A DNA stretch of 64,000 nucleotides. It comes from CAVVXX01 sp963707975. GTDB taxonomy: Bacteria > Pseudomonadota > Alphaproteobacteria > Micropepsales > Micropepsaceae. The notes beneath the pieces are model-generated. The model worked only from the letters and a program-made list of their open reading frames with translations, was not told the origin of the DNA and did not search any database. The stretch covers positions 1,984,001 to 2,048,000 of the forward strand of contig OY970177.1 in assembly GCA_963707975.1 (NCBI GenBank), read 5' to 3'. A program made the position numbers and the translations under genes. Positions 16,860-24,694 of the stretch are shown piece after piece (position 1 is the first letter of the stretch; every line of letters starts with the position of its first letter).

Positions 16860-17288
16860 TGGCTCGGCCACGCTGAACGCGCCCAGCACAGCATCGATTG
16901 GCAGCAGCACGCAGGTGTGCCGGTTCTTGTGCCGGGCCACGCCCGCAAGCGCCGCGTAATCGGAAAAGGGGCTGGCCGGCGCTTTCGCCCCTTTCAGCAT
17001 CGCCTCCACGGCATCGCGCAGCAGGCGCACGCGGGTTTCGTCCGCACCTTTTAGATGCGCGCCCAGAATGGAAGCCGACGCCTGTGACAGCACGCAGGCC
17101 TTGGTTTCATGCGCAATCTCCGCAATGCGCCCGTGAGTGTCGAGCCGCATCGTCACTGAAACGCGATCGCCGCAGACAGGGTTGTGCGCCGTGCCCGCAA
17201 TGTTGGGTTCGGGCAAATGACCAGCGCCGGTTGCGGCGGCGGCAAGTTTCAGCACGGGTTTGGCGTAAAGCGGATCGTCGCTCACCAA
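16818..17288 (-). CDS. IscU/NifU-N-type iron-sulfur cluster scaffold
   Basis: 156-aa cytosolic protein. The three cluster-ligand cysteines occur in the expected motifs: NPVCGD, ETKACVLSQAS and RHTCVLLP. A basic tail (NPRPKRPKR) follows. It belongs to the SufU/IscU-like group common as a single gene in Alphaproteobacteria. Its 5' end overlaps the histidine kinase stop by seven bases, so it is likely the third gene of the response regulator/kinase operon. Its 3' end overlaps the convergent alpha-glucosidase by 42 bases. Confidence 0.85.
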   Translation of the reverse strand: MVSDDPLYAKPVLKLAAAATGAGHLPEPNIAGTAHNPVCGDRVSVTMRLDTHGRIAEIAHETKACVLSQASASILGAHLKGADETRVRLLRDAVEAMLKGAKAPASPFSDYAALAGVARHKNRHTCVLLPIDAVLGAFSVAEPLEITNPRPKRPKR

Positions 17289-18616
17289 GTCTTTTCGCGT
17301 GGCAGGCTCAGTTTGGCGCGCAAACCGCCGCCCGGCCGATTCTCCAGAGTCACGTCGCCACCATGCTCGCGCGCGATGGTGCGCGCAAGCGTGAGGCCGA
17401 GGCCAGTGCCACCCGTGGCGCTGCTGCGCGATGCTTCCAGCCTCACGAAAGGCTCGAACACACGCTCAAGCCGCTCCGGCGGAATGCCCGGGCCGTCATC
17501 GTCGATGATGGCGGCGTAGGAATCGTCCCCGGTCTGAAGCGAGACTCGCGCGGCCCCGCCGTAGCGCACGGCGTTCTCCACCAGATTGCGCACGGCGCGG
17601 CGGATTTCATTGGGTCGGCACAGGCACGGCGCGCTGCCCTCGATGTTGATTTCGACGGGATCGCCAAGATCGATCAAATCGGCGCAGACGCTTTCAATGA
17701 GAGCCGCAAGATCGACGCGCCGCATGGCCTCGCCGGGGGCTGCGCGGGCCGCCCCCAGCACCGCTTCGGTGAGCGCTTGCAACTCTTCCAGATTGCGCGT
17801 TAGGCGGTCGCGCACTTCGGCATCGCTCACGAATTCGGCGGTGATGCGCATGGCCGAAATCGGCGTGCGCAGATCATGGCCCACGGCGGAAAGGAGCTGG
17901 CGGTGGCTGTCGAGCGTGCGCTGCACGCGGTCGCTCATGGCGTTGAAAGCTTCGGCCGCGCGCTTGAGGTCATCTGGCCCGCGCGCATCGAGCCTGGGCA
18001 CGTTGCGTCCGCGCGCCACCTCGTCGGCGGCAGCCGCCAGCGCCGACAGCGGCCGCGACACGCGCCCCGCGATCCAGGCGGCCGCGGCGCAGGTGAGCAG
18101 CGTGCCGATCGTGGCGGCAATCAGCGTGTCGTGCGGCCCCGAAGGCTGATGCGGTCTTTCCAGGCTGGCGATCAGCCAGCTTCCCGGCCCCAGCGATTGC
18201 GAAATTTCCGTCACCGAATGCGGCTCGCGATGGCCGTTTGGGTCGACACCTATATGTTCGTAGAGCCGCACATGAACCGTGCGCGAAGGATCGCTGTGCT
18301 CGGCCGACTGTACCAGCTGTGTAAATGAATTTTCCTCCTGACTGATAAAATCGTCGTAGGGCGGCTTAGCCGCGATCCAGTAATGAATATAGGGGCTGCT
18401 GGCTGCGTGCAGGGCAAGATCACGCTGTTTGGGCGGCAGGCTCGAAACAAGATCGGCGACGGCCACAATGCGCTCGGCCAGCGCTGCGTTTCGCACGCCA
18501 CTGAGCTCGCCTTCGCGCGCGAGCTCCAGAAGGCCCGCTACCGCGATGTTCGATAAGATCACTGCCGCGGCGGTGACGATGACAAACTGGCCGCGTAGCG
18601 TGCTTAACCAGCGCAT
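17282..18616 (-). CDS. EnvZ-type sensor histidine kinase
   Basis: 444-aa inner-membrane sensor. One N-terminal helix (FVIVTAAAVILSNIAVAGLL), a periplasmic sensor region of about 120 residues, a second helix near 165-185, HAMP (SRPLSALAAAADEVARG), HisKA with AVGHDLRTPISAMR, and HATPase with NLVENAVRYGG, DDDGPGIPPERL and GTGLGLTLA. All kinase boxes are intact. It overlaps its response regulator by one base (TGATG), so the two are a cognate pair. The signal is unknown. Confidence 0.9.
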   Translation of the reverse strand: MRWLSTLRGQFVIVTAAAVILSNIAVAGLLELAREGELSGVRNAALAERIVAVADLVSSLPPKQRDLALHAASSPYIHYWIAAKPPYDDFISQEENSFTQLVQSAEHSDPSRTVHVRLYEHIGVDPNGHREPHSVTEISQSLGPGSWLIASLERPHQPSGPHDTLIAATIGTLLTCAAAAWIAGRVSRPLSALAAAADEVARGRNVPRLDARGPDDLKRAAEAFNAMSDRVQRTLDSHRQLLSAVGHDLRTPISAMRITAEFVSDAEVRDRLTRNLEELQALTEAVLGAARAAPGEAMRRVDLAALIESVCADLIDLGDPVEINIEGSAPCLCRPNEIRRAVRNLVENAVRYGGAARVSLQTGDDSYAAIIDDDGPGIPPERLERVFEPFVRLEASRSSATGGTGLGLTLARTIAREHGGDVTLENRPGGGLRAKLSLPREKTW

Positions 18617-19344
18617 CAGAGCACTTCGACCTCGCCGGTGAAAATATAGCCGCCGCCCCAGACGGTCTTGATGTAGCGCGGGTTCTTGGGATCGCGTTCG
18701 ATCTTTCTCCTGAGCCGACTCACCTGATTGTCGATCGAGCGGTCGAATACGTCGGCGTCACGGCCCTTGGTGAGATCGAGCAATTGCTCTCGGCTGAGCG
18801 AAACCTTTGGCCGTTCGATGAAGGCCATTAACAGCTTGAATTCGCCGCTCGACAGAGGCATGGCGAGGCCATCGGCGCCCGCGATTTCGCGCTGGCCGGC
18901 ATCCAGCGTCCATTCGCCGAAATGATAACGTTCGGCAGCGGGGCCCTTGAGCTTTGGCGGCAGCGTATTCGTGCGGCGTAGCACCGCGCTCACGCGCGCC
19001 AGCAGCTCCCGCGGATTGAACGGCTTGGCAACGTAATCGTCCGCGCCTACTTCGAGGCCGACGATGCGATCCAGCTCCTCGCCGCGCGCCGTCAGCATGA
19101 TCACCGGCGTGCCGGAGCTTTCGCGGATGGAACGGCAAAGACTGAGGCCGTCCTCGCCCGGCATCATAATGTCGAGGATGACGAGATCGATGCCAGCCGT
19201 ACGCATGGCGCGCCTTGCCGCGCCCGCGGAATCGGCAGCGCTTGCGCGATAGCCGTTCTCCTTTAGATAGCGCACCAGCGGCTCGCGGATATCGCGCGCG
19301 TCGTCCACCACCAGAATATGCGGCTGGGCGCCGCTGTCGGTCAT
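18616..19344 (-). CDS. OmpR-family response regulator
   Basis: 242-aa DNA-binding regulator. Receiver: VVDDARD acidic pocket, phospho-Asp in LVILDIMMPGEDG, and Lys in VAKPFNPREL. Winged helix: MPLSSGEFKLLMAFIERPKV, the recognition region DRSIDNQVSRLRRKIERD, and VWGGGYIFTGEVEVL. The start at 19344 follows GGGAG with six-base spacing; the open frame to 19410 is an upstream extension. It is divergent from the EF-hand gene at 19499, which is a plausible target through the shared 154-base promoter region. Confidence 0.92.
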   Translation of the reverse strand: MTDSGAQPHILVVDDARDIREPLVRYLKENGYRASAADSAGAARRAMRTAGIDLVILDIMMPGEDGLSLCRSIRESSGTPVIMLTARGEELDRIVGLEVGADDYVAKPFNPRELLARVSAVLRRTNTLPPKLKGPAAERYHFGEWTLDAGQREIAGADGLAMPLSSGEFKLLMAFIERPKVSLSREQLLDLTKGRDADVFDRSIDNQVSRLRRKIERDPKNPRYIKTVWGGGYIFTGEVEVL

Positions 19345-19498
19345 ATTTCGCTCCCTGAATATCCAAGCATGGCGGAGCGGCGTGCCCAGGCAAGCCCCCA
19401 TATGTCGCAAAATGTATCGCGCGGGAGCTGCTGGGAAAGCTTTGCCACAGGCTTAGGCTTCACTCATAGCGCATTTTTACGAATCGACACGGAGAAAA

Positions 19499-20002
19499 AT
19501 GATGATGCGCAAGACCCTGATGGCAGGCGTTACGGTTGGCGGGCTTATTATCGCCACGGCGGTTTGGGCCGCCGCAGACAGCAATGCTGGCAAGGACTGG
19601 CATCACGGCCATATGGGCGAAATGCGAGGCCCGGACGCAATGGCCGATCATCTGATGAGCCATTTCGATCTCAACCATGACGGCAAAATCACCAAGGACG
19701 AAATCGAGCGCGCCATGAAACAGGAAACCGACGCGCACTTTGCCACCATGGATGCCAATCATGATGGCGTCATATCAGCCGATGAGTTTTATCAGGCCCG
19801 TGTCGCGCATTTGCGCGAGCATACCGACGCGATGTTCAAGCATCTCGACAAGAACGGCGACGGAAAGCTTACGCCCGAAGAAATCGCCGCCGCCGGGCCG
19901 ATGATGATGCGCCATCATGGTGGCTGGATGCATGGCCATTACGGCGGAATGGACGGCGATAAGGATATGCCTATGCCTGGCCCAGGCGGAACGCGGCCCT
20001 AA
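19499..20002 (+). CDS. secreted EF-hand calcium-binding protein
   Basis: 167-aa exported protein with a signal peptide (LMAGVTVGGLIIATAVWAAA). Three EF-hand loops with correctly placed Asp/Asn/Glu are visible: DLNHDGKITKDE, DANHDGVISADE and DKNGDGKLTPEE. His/Met-rich segments flank them (WHHGHMGEM and MMMRHHGGWMHGHYGG), which could also bind transition metals. The codons ATGATGATG at the start follow GGAG. It is divergently transcribed from the two-component system and is followed by a strong hairpin terminator. Confidence 0.85.
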   Translation: MMMRKTLMAGVTVGGLIIATAVWAAADSNAGKDWHHGHMGEMRGPDAMADHLMSHFDLNHDGKITKDEIERAMKQETDAHFATMDANHDGVISADEFYQARVAHLREHTDAMFKHLDKNGDGKLTPEEIAAAGPMMMRHHGGWMHGHYGGMDGDKDMPMPGPGGTRP

Positions 20003-20026
20003 CTACTAGCGAGACCCCGGCCAGGC

Positions 20027-20074
20027 AGCGGCCGGGTGCGGTTAGCCCCCGCGACTGCACCCGGCCGCTTTTTG
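20027..20074 (+). terminator. rho-independent terminator of the EF-hand gene
   Basis: A perfect 13-bp stem (AGCGGCCGGGTGC at 20027-20039 pairs with 20057-20069), a 17-base loop and a run of five T follow 24 bases after the EF-hand stop. It separates that gene from the convergent CoxG-like gene. Confidence 0.85.
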
Positions 20075-20077
20075 TTG

Positions 20078-20683
20078 TCAGAGCACCATGCCGAACAAGA
20101 TAAGCAGGATAACGACCACGGAAACGAGGCCGGCCACCCAGATCTGCGGCGCGAGGCCCATACTCGCGTGAACCACGCTTTGCTGGCCGTCGGCGGAGCG
20201 CAATTCAGGCACCATGGACGTCTGGTCGTGCACTGGCGGGTGGGCTTGGCTGTCCAGATGCGCGGCCAAGCGGGTAAAGAAATCATCGGAAAAGGATTTT
20301 GTCGCGGACGCGAGCGCGCGGTTGCCAGCCTGGGCGAGCCTGCCACTTGCCGAAACTCTGGTTTCGTAACTGAGAATGGTTGCCTTTTGTGCAGGCACCA
20401 GGCGCAATTTTGCAGAGCCCTTCATGAAGCCAGCGACGCCTTGGCCTTCGGCCAGCAGTTTACAGCCGCTCGGCGGGTCGGCCTCGCTTATAGTCACGCG
20501 GCCAGAGAGGCGGGCCTTCACACCGCCCACTTTCACGCTAGCCGCCGCCCAGAATTCGCGGTCGTTGATCTTCTCAACACCCTCGCAACCCGGGATGCAG
20601 CCGCTAAGGACCTGTGGATCATTCAGCGCCGCCCAGACAGCGTCCGGGCTCGCGGGCAGGGTGTAGCGGCCTTTAATTTCCAT
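20078..20683 (-). CDS. CoxG-like SRPBCC protein with C-terminal membrane anchor
   Basis: 201-aa protein. Residues 1-150 form a CoxG/SRPBCC domain: GRYTLPASPDAVWAALNDP, LSGCIPGCEGVEKI, VGGVKARLSGRVTI, and GQGVAGFMKGSAKLRL are typical. A linker is followed by a C-terminal helix (VAGLVSVVVILLILFGMVL), so the domain is anchored to the membrane on the cytosolic side. In CO dehydrogenase clusters CoxG helps recruit or mature the molybdoenzyme; no molybdoenzyme genes are nearby here, so the role is open. An Irr-like palindrome lies 38 bases upstream of its ATG. Confidence 0.85.
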   Translation of the reverse strand: MEIKGRYTLPASPDAVWAALNDPQVLSGCIPGCEGVEKINDREFWAAASVKVGGVKARLSGRVTISEADPPSGCKLLAEGQGVAGFMKGSAKLRLVPAQKATILSYETRVSASGRLAQAGNRALASATKSFSDDFFTRLAAHLDSQAHPPVHDQTSMVPELRSADGQQSVVHASMGLAPQIWVAGLVSVVVILLILFGMVL

Positions 20684-20720
20684 TGTGCGTTCTGTCCTTT
20701 AGGCCAGTTCTTGCCAATAA

Positions 20721-20737
20721 ATTAGAATAATTCTAAT
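20721..20737. promoter_or_regulatory. Irr/ICE-like palindrome
   Basis: A perfect palindrome ATTAGAATAATTCTAAT contains TTAGAA-N3-TTCTAA, close to the iron control element bound by Irr in Alphaproteobacteria. It lies 38 bases upstream of the CoxG-like gene and 108 bases upstream of the divergent cold-shock gene. Other Fur-family regulators are possible binders. Confidence 0.5.
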
Positions 20738-20844
20738 TCTTATATTAACCATATCCTGCTCCGAATCACCTGCTTCTCTTGCTGTTACAAATGTGTTAAT
20801 TACGTTCATTAACAATAAATTTCGCAGTGCGTTGGGGGTTTGTG

Positions 20845-21378
20845 ATGGAGACGGTCGTAAGCGCTTTGCCCGACTCGGGCGAAGCAGCAATTCAGGTCAC
20901 GGGTCGCGTCAAGTGGTTCGATACCGCCAAGGGCTACGGTTTCATCAAACCATCGAACGGGCTCCAGGGCGACATCCTTCTGCATCAATCCTGCATTCGC
21001 CAATCAGGATTCAAGGCCGCCTTTGAAGGCGCCCATGTGGTCTGCGAAGCGGTGATGCGGCCCAAAGGTTTCCAAGCGCTGCGCCTCCTCGAACTCGACA
21101 ACAGCACGGCAGCACCAACCATGGGCACAGCACACGAACCGCGTTTCGTCGCGGAGCCGCAGGGAGCGGCCTTCGAAGCCACCGTTAAATGGTTCAACCG
21201 CGGCAAAGGCTATGGCTTCGTTTCCGAAGGCGAGGGCAGGCCAGACGTCTTCGTCCATATGGAAACGCTCCGGCGCAGCGGCATAAGAGAGCTGCACCCC
21301 GGCCAAAAAGTACGCGTGCGCGCGGGCGACGGGCCGAAGGGCAAGCTCGCCGCCGAAATAGCGCTTCTCGAAGCTTAA
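20845..21378 (+). CDS. tandem double cold-shock-domain protein
   Basis: 177-aa nucleic-acid-binding protein with two cold-shock domains: GRVKWFDTAKGYGFIKP at about residues 19-35 and ATVKWFNRGKGYGFVSEGEG at about 114-133, each with RNP1 (KGYGFI/KGYGFV) and an RNP2-like strand (DILLHQS, DVFVHME). A linker of about 50 residues separates them. Such double-CSD proteins are standard in Alphaproteobacteria. The ATG at 20845 has GGGGG eight bases upstream. The AT-rich 160-base leader fits a cold-shock-type 5' UTR. Confidence 0.93.
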   Translation: METVVSALPDSGEAAIQVTGRVKWFDTAKGYGFIKPSNGLQGDILLHQSCIRQSGFKAAFEGAHVVCEAVMRPKGFQALRLLELDNSTAAPTMGTAHEPRFVAEPQGAAFEATVKWFNRGKGYGFVSEGEGRPDVFVHMETLRRSGIRELHPGQKVRVRAGDGPKGKLAAEIALLEA

Positions 21379-21424
21379 TTTTACGAGCATTTTCGTGGCG
21401 CAGGCGGGCGGCTAGTCTTCTGCC

Positions 21425-21901
21425 ATGCGTCATGTCGCTTTTTTGTTTCTCGCCCTCATTTTTGCCCTTCCCGCGTGCGCGCAGGAGTGGACAGGTCAGC
21501 AGTCCACGCTGCCAAGAACGCCGCTAACCATCGAAACCGCAAAAGGGCCGGTGCACTTTACCGTTGAGCTCGCGGCCACGCCTGAAACACGCGAGCGCGG
21601 GCTGATGTTCCGCCGTCATCTTGGCGCTTATGATGGAATGCTGTTCGACATGCGGCAAACGCGGAATGTGTCGTTCTGGATGAAAAACACGCTTATTCCG
21701 CTCGACATGATTTTCATCCGCGCCAACGGGCGCATCGCACGAATTGCCGCGAATGCGCCGCCGCTTTCCACCGGCACAATAGACTCCGGCGAGCCGGTTG
21801 AAGCCGTGCTCGAAATCGCGGGCGGGCGTGCAGGCCTGCTTGGCATCAAGCCGGGCGACCTGGTGCACCACAGGATCTTTGGCAATTGGCGTGCGCCTTG
21901 A
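21425..21901 (+). CDS. exported DUF192 protein
   Basis: 158-aa protein with a signal peptide (FLFLALIFALPACAQ; the Cys could be a lipobox residue). DUF192 hallmarks follow: FTVELAATPETRERGLMFRR, DGMLFDM, SFWMKNTLIPLDMIFI and EPVEAVLEIAGG. The family is widespread and uncharacterised. Located between the cold-shock gene and tRNA-Pro. Confidence 0.9.
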   Translation: MRHVAFLFLALIFALPACAQEWTGQQSTLPRTPLTIETAKGPVHFTVELAATPETRERGLMFRRHLGAYDGMLFDMRQTRNVSFWMKNTLIPLDMIFIRANGRIARIAANAPPLSTGTIDSGEPVEAVLEIAGGRAGLLGIKPGDLVHHRIFGNWRAP

Positions 21902-21937
21902 AGGCTTAACCTCAAGCGTGTATCTGAAGCCCGCGGC

Positions 21938-22014
21938 CGGGGCGTGGCGCAGCCTGGTAGCGCATCTGCTTTGGGAGCAGAGGGTCGTGTGTTCGAATCA
22001 CACCGCCCCGACCA
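21938..22014 (+). tRNA. tRNA-Pro (anticodon UGG)
   Basis: 77 bases with CCA encoded. The acceptor stem CGGGGCG pairs with CGCCCCG; the anticodon stem TCTGC/GCAGA encloses the loop TTTGGGA, giving UGG; the T arm is GTGTG-TTCGAAT-CACAC. Confidence 0.97.
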
Positions 22015-22071
22015 GCCTTCGCCGCGATACGGCTTCGGTTGGCAGGCCCGGTCCGCAATGAGGGAGTGAGC

Positions 22072-22485
22072 ATGCTCGCGCGCATCTATCAGCCTGCGAA
22101 AACCGCCATGCAGTCGGGCAAGGCGCTCACGCACAAATGGCTTCTGGAATTCGAGCCCGAGAGCGCGCCCCAGATCGAACCGCTGATGGGCTGGACTGCC
22201 TCGTCCGACATGCGACAGCAGGTGAGGCTCGAATTCGACAGCCGCGAGGAAGCGGTTGTCTATGCCGAAAAGCACGGGCTGGCCTATCAGGTGTTCGAGC
22301 CGCACAAATCGAGTGTCAGAGCGCGGGCCTATTCCGACAATTTCCGGTACGACCGGAAGGAACCGTGGACTCATTCGAGTCCGGAAATCAGAAATCGGAA
22401 ATCTGAAATCGGCGTGGAAGGCAATTGTTTGGGCCCATTTTCTGATTTCTGCTTTCCGTATTCTGATTTCAGGCTGGCCCCGTAG
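22072..22485 (+). CDS. NDUFS4-type NADH dehydrogenase accessory subunit with repeat-derived tail
   Basis: Accessory complex I subunit (ETC_C1_NDUFS4 family; 137 aa). Family features: ARIYQPAKTAMQSGKA, WLLEFEPE, PLMGWTASSDMRQQVRLEF, REEAVVYAEKHGLAYQVFEP and YSDNFRYDRKEPWTH, where most homologues end. The start follows AGGGAG. The last 35 or so residues, from SSPEIRNRK onwards, are encoded by the inverted repeat at 22381-22473 and look unlike the family, so the natural stop seems to have been lost to a repeat insertion. Confidence 0.85.
   Translation: MLARIYQPAKTAMQSGKALTHKWLLEFEPESAPQIEPLMGWTASSDMRQQVRLEFDSREEAVVYAEKHGLAYQVFEPHKSSVRARAYSDNFRYDRKEPWTHSSPEIRNRKSEIGVEGNCLGPFSDFCFPYSDFRLAP
22381..22473. 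repeat. imperfect inverted repeat built of GAAATC units
   Basis: The left arm (22381-22410) is made of four near-direct GGAAATC/AGAAATC units; the right arm (22442-22473) is its inverted copy with about six mismatches in 30. The loop is about 31 bases. It overlaps the end of the NDUFS4-like gene and stops three bases before tRNA-Arg. It could fold as a large hairpin in the transcript. It looks like a small palindromic mobile or repetitive element. Confidence 0.7.
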
Positions 22486-22551
22486 CTCAACGGACAGAGC
22501 AACAGCCTTCTAAGCTGCAGGTTGGAGGTTCGATTCCTCCCGGGGTCACCA
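22476..22551 (+). tRNA. tRNA-Arg (anticodon UCU)
   Basis: 76 bases with CCA encoded. Acceptor GGCCCCG pairs with CGGGGTC (one G-U); the anticodon loop CTTCTAA gives UCU; T arm GGAGG-TTCGATT-CCTCC. Confidence 0.97.
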
Positions 22552-22606
22552 TTCTATGAAACGGAGTAACCTTTCTATGAAACAAGGTCACCATTCCACG
22601 AAAGCG
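22544..22606 (+). repeat. three 21-bp tandem repeats starting inside the tRNA-Arg 3' end
   Basis: Units start at 22544, 22565 and 22586, exactly 21 bases apart. The first, GGTCACCATTCTATGAAACG, begins in the tRNA acceptor end. The second and third share the ACC-TTC-TATGAAA pattern with substitutions. The second and third units run into the 5' end of the following gene. Confidence 0.7.
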
Positions 22607-23158
22607 CTCGGCATCTTGATTATTTCTCTTTTGTTTTGTGGAGAAGCTGAGGCGCGCGACACATTCGACGCGATCAAATGGGGCGCCGACATTCCGAAGA
22701 CCCTCATCGGCAAGACCATGCCGGACGGTACGGCTGTTGCGATCGAGGGGCGGCACAAGACTATCGGCCTGAAAGATTTAGGTGCGGACGAGATTTCCGA
22801 CCGCTTGCAAATGGTCGAGTGGCGGATCTGCGGCAGCGATTACAACATTCTAATTGACCGTAATAATGTGATGCGCGATGTCCTGCTGTTTCCTGATCAT
22901 TCCAGAAGTACACCGGAATTTGGCGGTATCTGTCAGATCAACGGGAAAGATACGACGCAATCCATTATCGCACTGCTCGATAACCGCGCGGATTTTGATG
23001 CGAACACCGAGCATCACTATTCGCCCGAGGACAACACCTATCTTCCTGCGCTTGCCGCCTGGCGGATCGATGAGAAGCGCGCAAAATTCATGAAGCAGTC
23101 TGTTACAGGGCTGCGCTGCCCGCGATCCGGCATCAATTCGGTGGATGGCGGCCCATAG
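22577..23158 (+). CDS. secreted protein, unknown function
   Basis: 193-aa protein with a signal peptide (TKALGILIISLLFCGEAEA). The mature part has two or three Cys (RICGSD, GGICQING, LRCPRSG), suggesting disulfides, and no recognised domain. The start at 22577 has GGAG ten bases upstream; an alternative ATG at 22556 is only five bases past tRNA-Arg. The 5' end of the gene is made of the 21-bp repeats, so its N terminus was probably shaped by that duplication. Confidence 0.65.
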   Translation: MKQGHHSTKALGILIISLLFCGEAEARDTFDAIKWGADIPKTLIGKTMPDGTAVAIEGRHKTIGLKDLGADEISDRLQMVEWRICGSDYNILIDRNNVMRDVLLFPDHSRSTPEFGGICQINGKDTTQSIIALLDNRADFDANTEHHYSPEDNTYLPALAAWRIDEKRAKFMKQSVTGLRCPRSGINSVDGGP

Positions 23159-23212
23159 ACTTGTGCCCATTCATGATGTTGCCCCGCGCATGGGAAATTC
23201 TGCCCAATCGGA

Positions 23213-23512
23213 CTAAGCGCGCGTGCCAGAAAAGGTCGACGAGCCGAACATGCCGAGCTTGACCTGACCCGATATCGCGTTGCCATTCACCGCGCCTGAA
23301 AATTCCAACGTGAGGGCCACCGGCTTGGTGATCGCGGCTTTCCAGGCGACGTTGTTGCCGTTCACCTGGCCTTCGGTGATGGGGCTGCTGTCGCCATTGG
23401 GCGCGCTTTGCGTACCGGTCAATTGCGCGCCGGAGGATTTCAGCATGAGCGTGCTTTCCTGTGCGCCCATGGGCGTGTTCACGGTGAGCTTCCAGGTTCC
23501 GTCGACTGCCAT
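23213..23512 (-). CDS. small beta-rich conserved protein
   Basis: 99-aa protein (MAVDGTWKLTVNTPMGAQ...). Regularly alternating short strands (STLMLKSSGAQLTGTQ, TEGQVNGNNVAWKAAI, LTLEFSGAVNGNAISGQVKL) end in FGSSTFSGTRA. The pattern is that of a small lipocalin- or avidin-like beta barrel. No signal peptide. Comparable proteins occur in many environmental Proteobacteria without known function. It is 30 bases upstream of the PLP lyase gene on the same strand only in the sense of order: the lyase is transcribed first. Confidence 0.75.
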   Translation of the reverse strand: MAVDGTWKLTVNTPMGAQESTLMLKSSGAQLTGTQSAPNGDSSPITEGQVNGNNVAWKAAITKPVALTLEFSGAVNGNAISGQVKLGMFGSSTFSGTRA

Positions 23513-23542
23513 TGGGGTCTCCTCTTTCGAAGGGGAATGCTT

Positions 23543-24694
23543 TTATGCCGCTTCTGCCAAACGTTCAAAACCAGAGATAAGGTCAGCCTGTAAATCTTCA
23601 ACCGCCTCGAGTCCCGCGTGAATGCGCAAAACCGGTCCTTCCGGCGTGAAAGTTTTGTGATTACGTGAAAAGCGCGAGGGGATGATCAGGCTTTCATAAC
23701 CGCCCCAGGAATAGCCAATACCGAAGAGCTTCAACCCGTCAATCATGGCGGCCAGCGTCTTGTCGGAGCAGGGCTTGAGCACCACGCCGAACAGGCCGGT
23801 GGCGCCGGTGAAGTCGCGCTTCCAGATGGCGTGGCCGGGATCGGATTCGAGAGCGGGGTAAAGCACGCGGCTAACTTCTGGCCGCGTGACGAGCCAGTGC
23901 GCGAGCGCAAGCGCCGTTTGCTGATGGCGCGAAAGCCGCACGGCAAGCGTGCGCAGGCCGCGCAGCGCCAAAAACGCTTCGTCGCCATTGAGCGTGAAGC
24001 CAATCTGGAAATGGGCTTCGGCAAGGCGCTCGGCGTAAGTCGCGTTGGCGGTTATCGAACCCGCATTCACGTCGGCATGGCCGCCGATATATTTGGTAAT
24101 GGCGTGCACCGAAAGATCGGCGCCGTGCTTAAGCGCGTCGAAATAAAGCGGCGTTGCCCAGGTGTTGTCGAGAATAACGGCGATGTTTTTCGCGCGCGCG
24201 AGCTTTGCGATTGCGGGAACGTCCTGCATCTCGAACGTCTGTGAACCCGGGCTTTCCAGGAACAAGGCCTTGGTATTGGCGCGGAACAGCTTGGCGATGC
24301 CGCCTGCGATTGTGGGCTCAAAAAATTCAACTTCGACGCCGAAACGTTTGAGCGTGCCCTTGCAGAAATTACGCGTGGGCCCATAGGCGCTGTCGGTGAT
24401 AAGCAAATGATCGCCAGCGCCGCACAAGGCCAGGATGGCGAGCGTGCAGGCCGAAAGGCCCGACGGCGTAAGTACGGTGCGCGCGCCGCCTTCGAGTTCG
24501 CGGATTGCTTCTTCGAGCGCGCGCGTGGATGGCGTTCCGCGGCGGCCATAGGTATAGGGCTGCGCTTCCTTGAGCAGCGCTTCGACATTAGGGAATAGGA
24601 TGGTGGAGGCCCGATAGACGGGTGTGTTCACCGCGCCGAATTGCTCGACAGGTGTGCGCCCAGCTTCGACAAGCTTCGTATCCTTATGGGTCAT
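23543..24694 (-). CDS. metC: cystathionine beta-lyase (Cys/Met metabolism PLP enzyme)
   Basis: 383-aa fold-type I PLP enzyme. Visible features: AVNTPVYRASTILFP, YTYGRRGTPSTRALEEAI, the cofactor-stacking Tyr in DSAYGPTRNF, FLESPGSQTFEMQDVP, the PLP Asp in ILDNTWATP, and the Schiff-base Lys in VHAITKYIGGHADV. GYSWGGYESL is typical of the cystathionine beta-lyase branch. It cleaves cystathionine to homocysteine, pyruvate and ammonia. It overlaps the preceding membrane protein gene by four bases (ATGA). Other sulfur genes (sulfurtransferase, cysteine synthase) lie a few kilobases upstream. Confidence 0.9.
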   Translation of the reverse strand: MTHKDTKLVEAGRTPVEQFGAVNTPVYRASTILFPNVEALLKEAQPYTYGRRGTPSTRALEEAIRELEGGARTVLTPSGLSACTLAILALCGAGDHLLITDSAYGPTRNFCKGTLKRFGVEVEFFEPTIAGGIAKLFRANTKALFLESPGSQTFEMQDVPAIAKLARAKNIAVILDNTWATPLYFDALKHGADLSVHAITKYIGGHADVNAGSITANATYAERLAEAHFQIGFTLNGDEAFLALRGLRTLAVRLSRHQQTALALAHWLVTRPEVSRVLYPALESDPGHAIWKRDFTGATGLFGVVLKPCSDKTLAAMIDGLKLFGIGYSWGGYESLIIPSRFSRNHKTFTPEGPVLRIHAGLEAVEDLQADLISGFERLAEAA

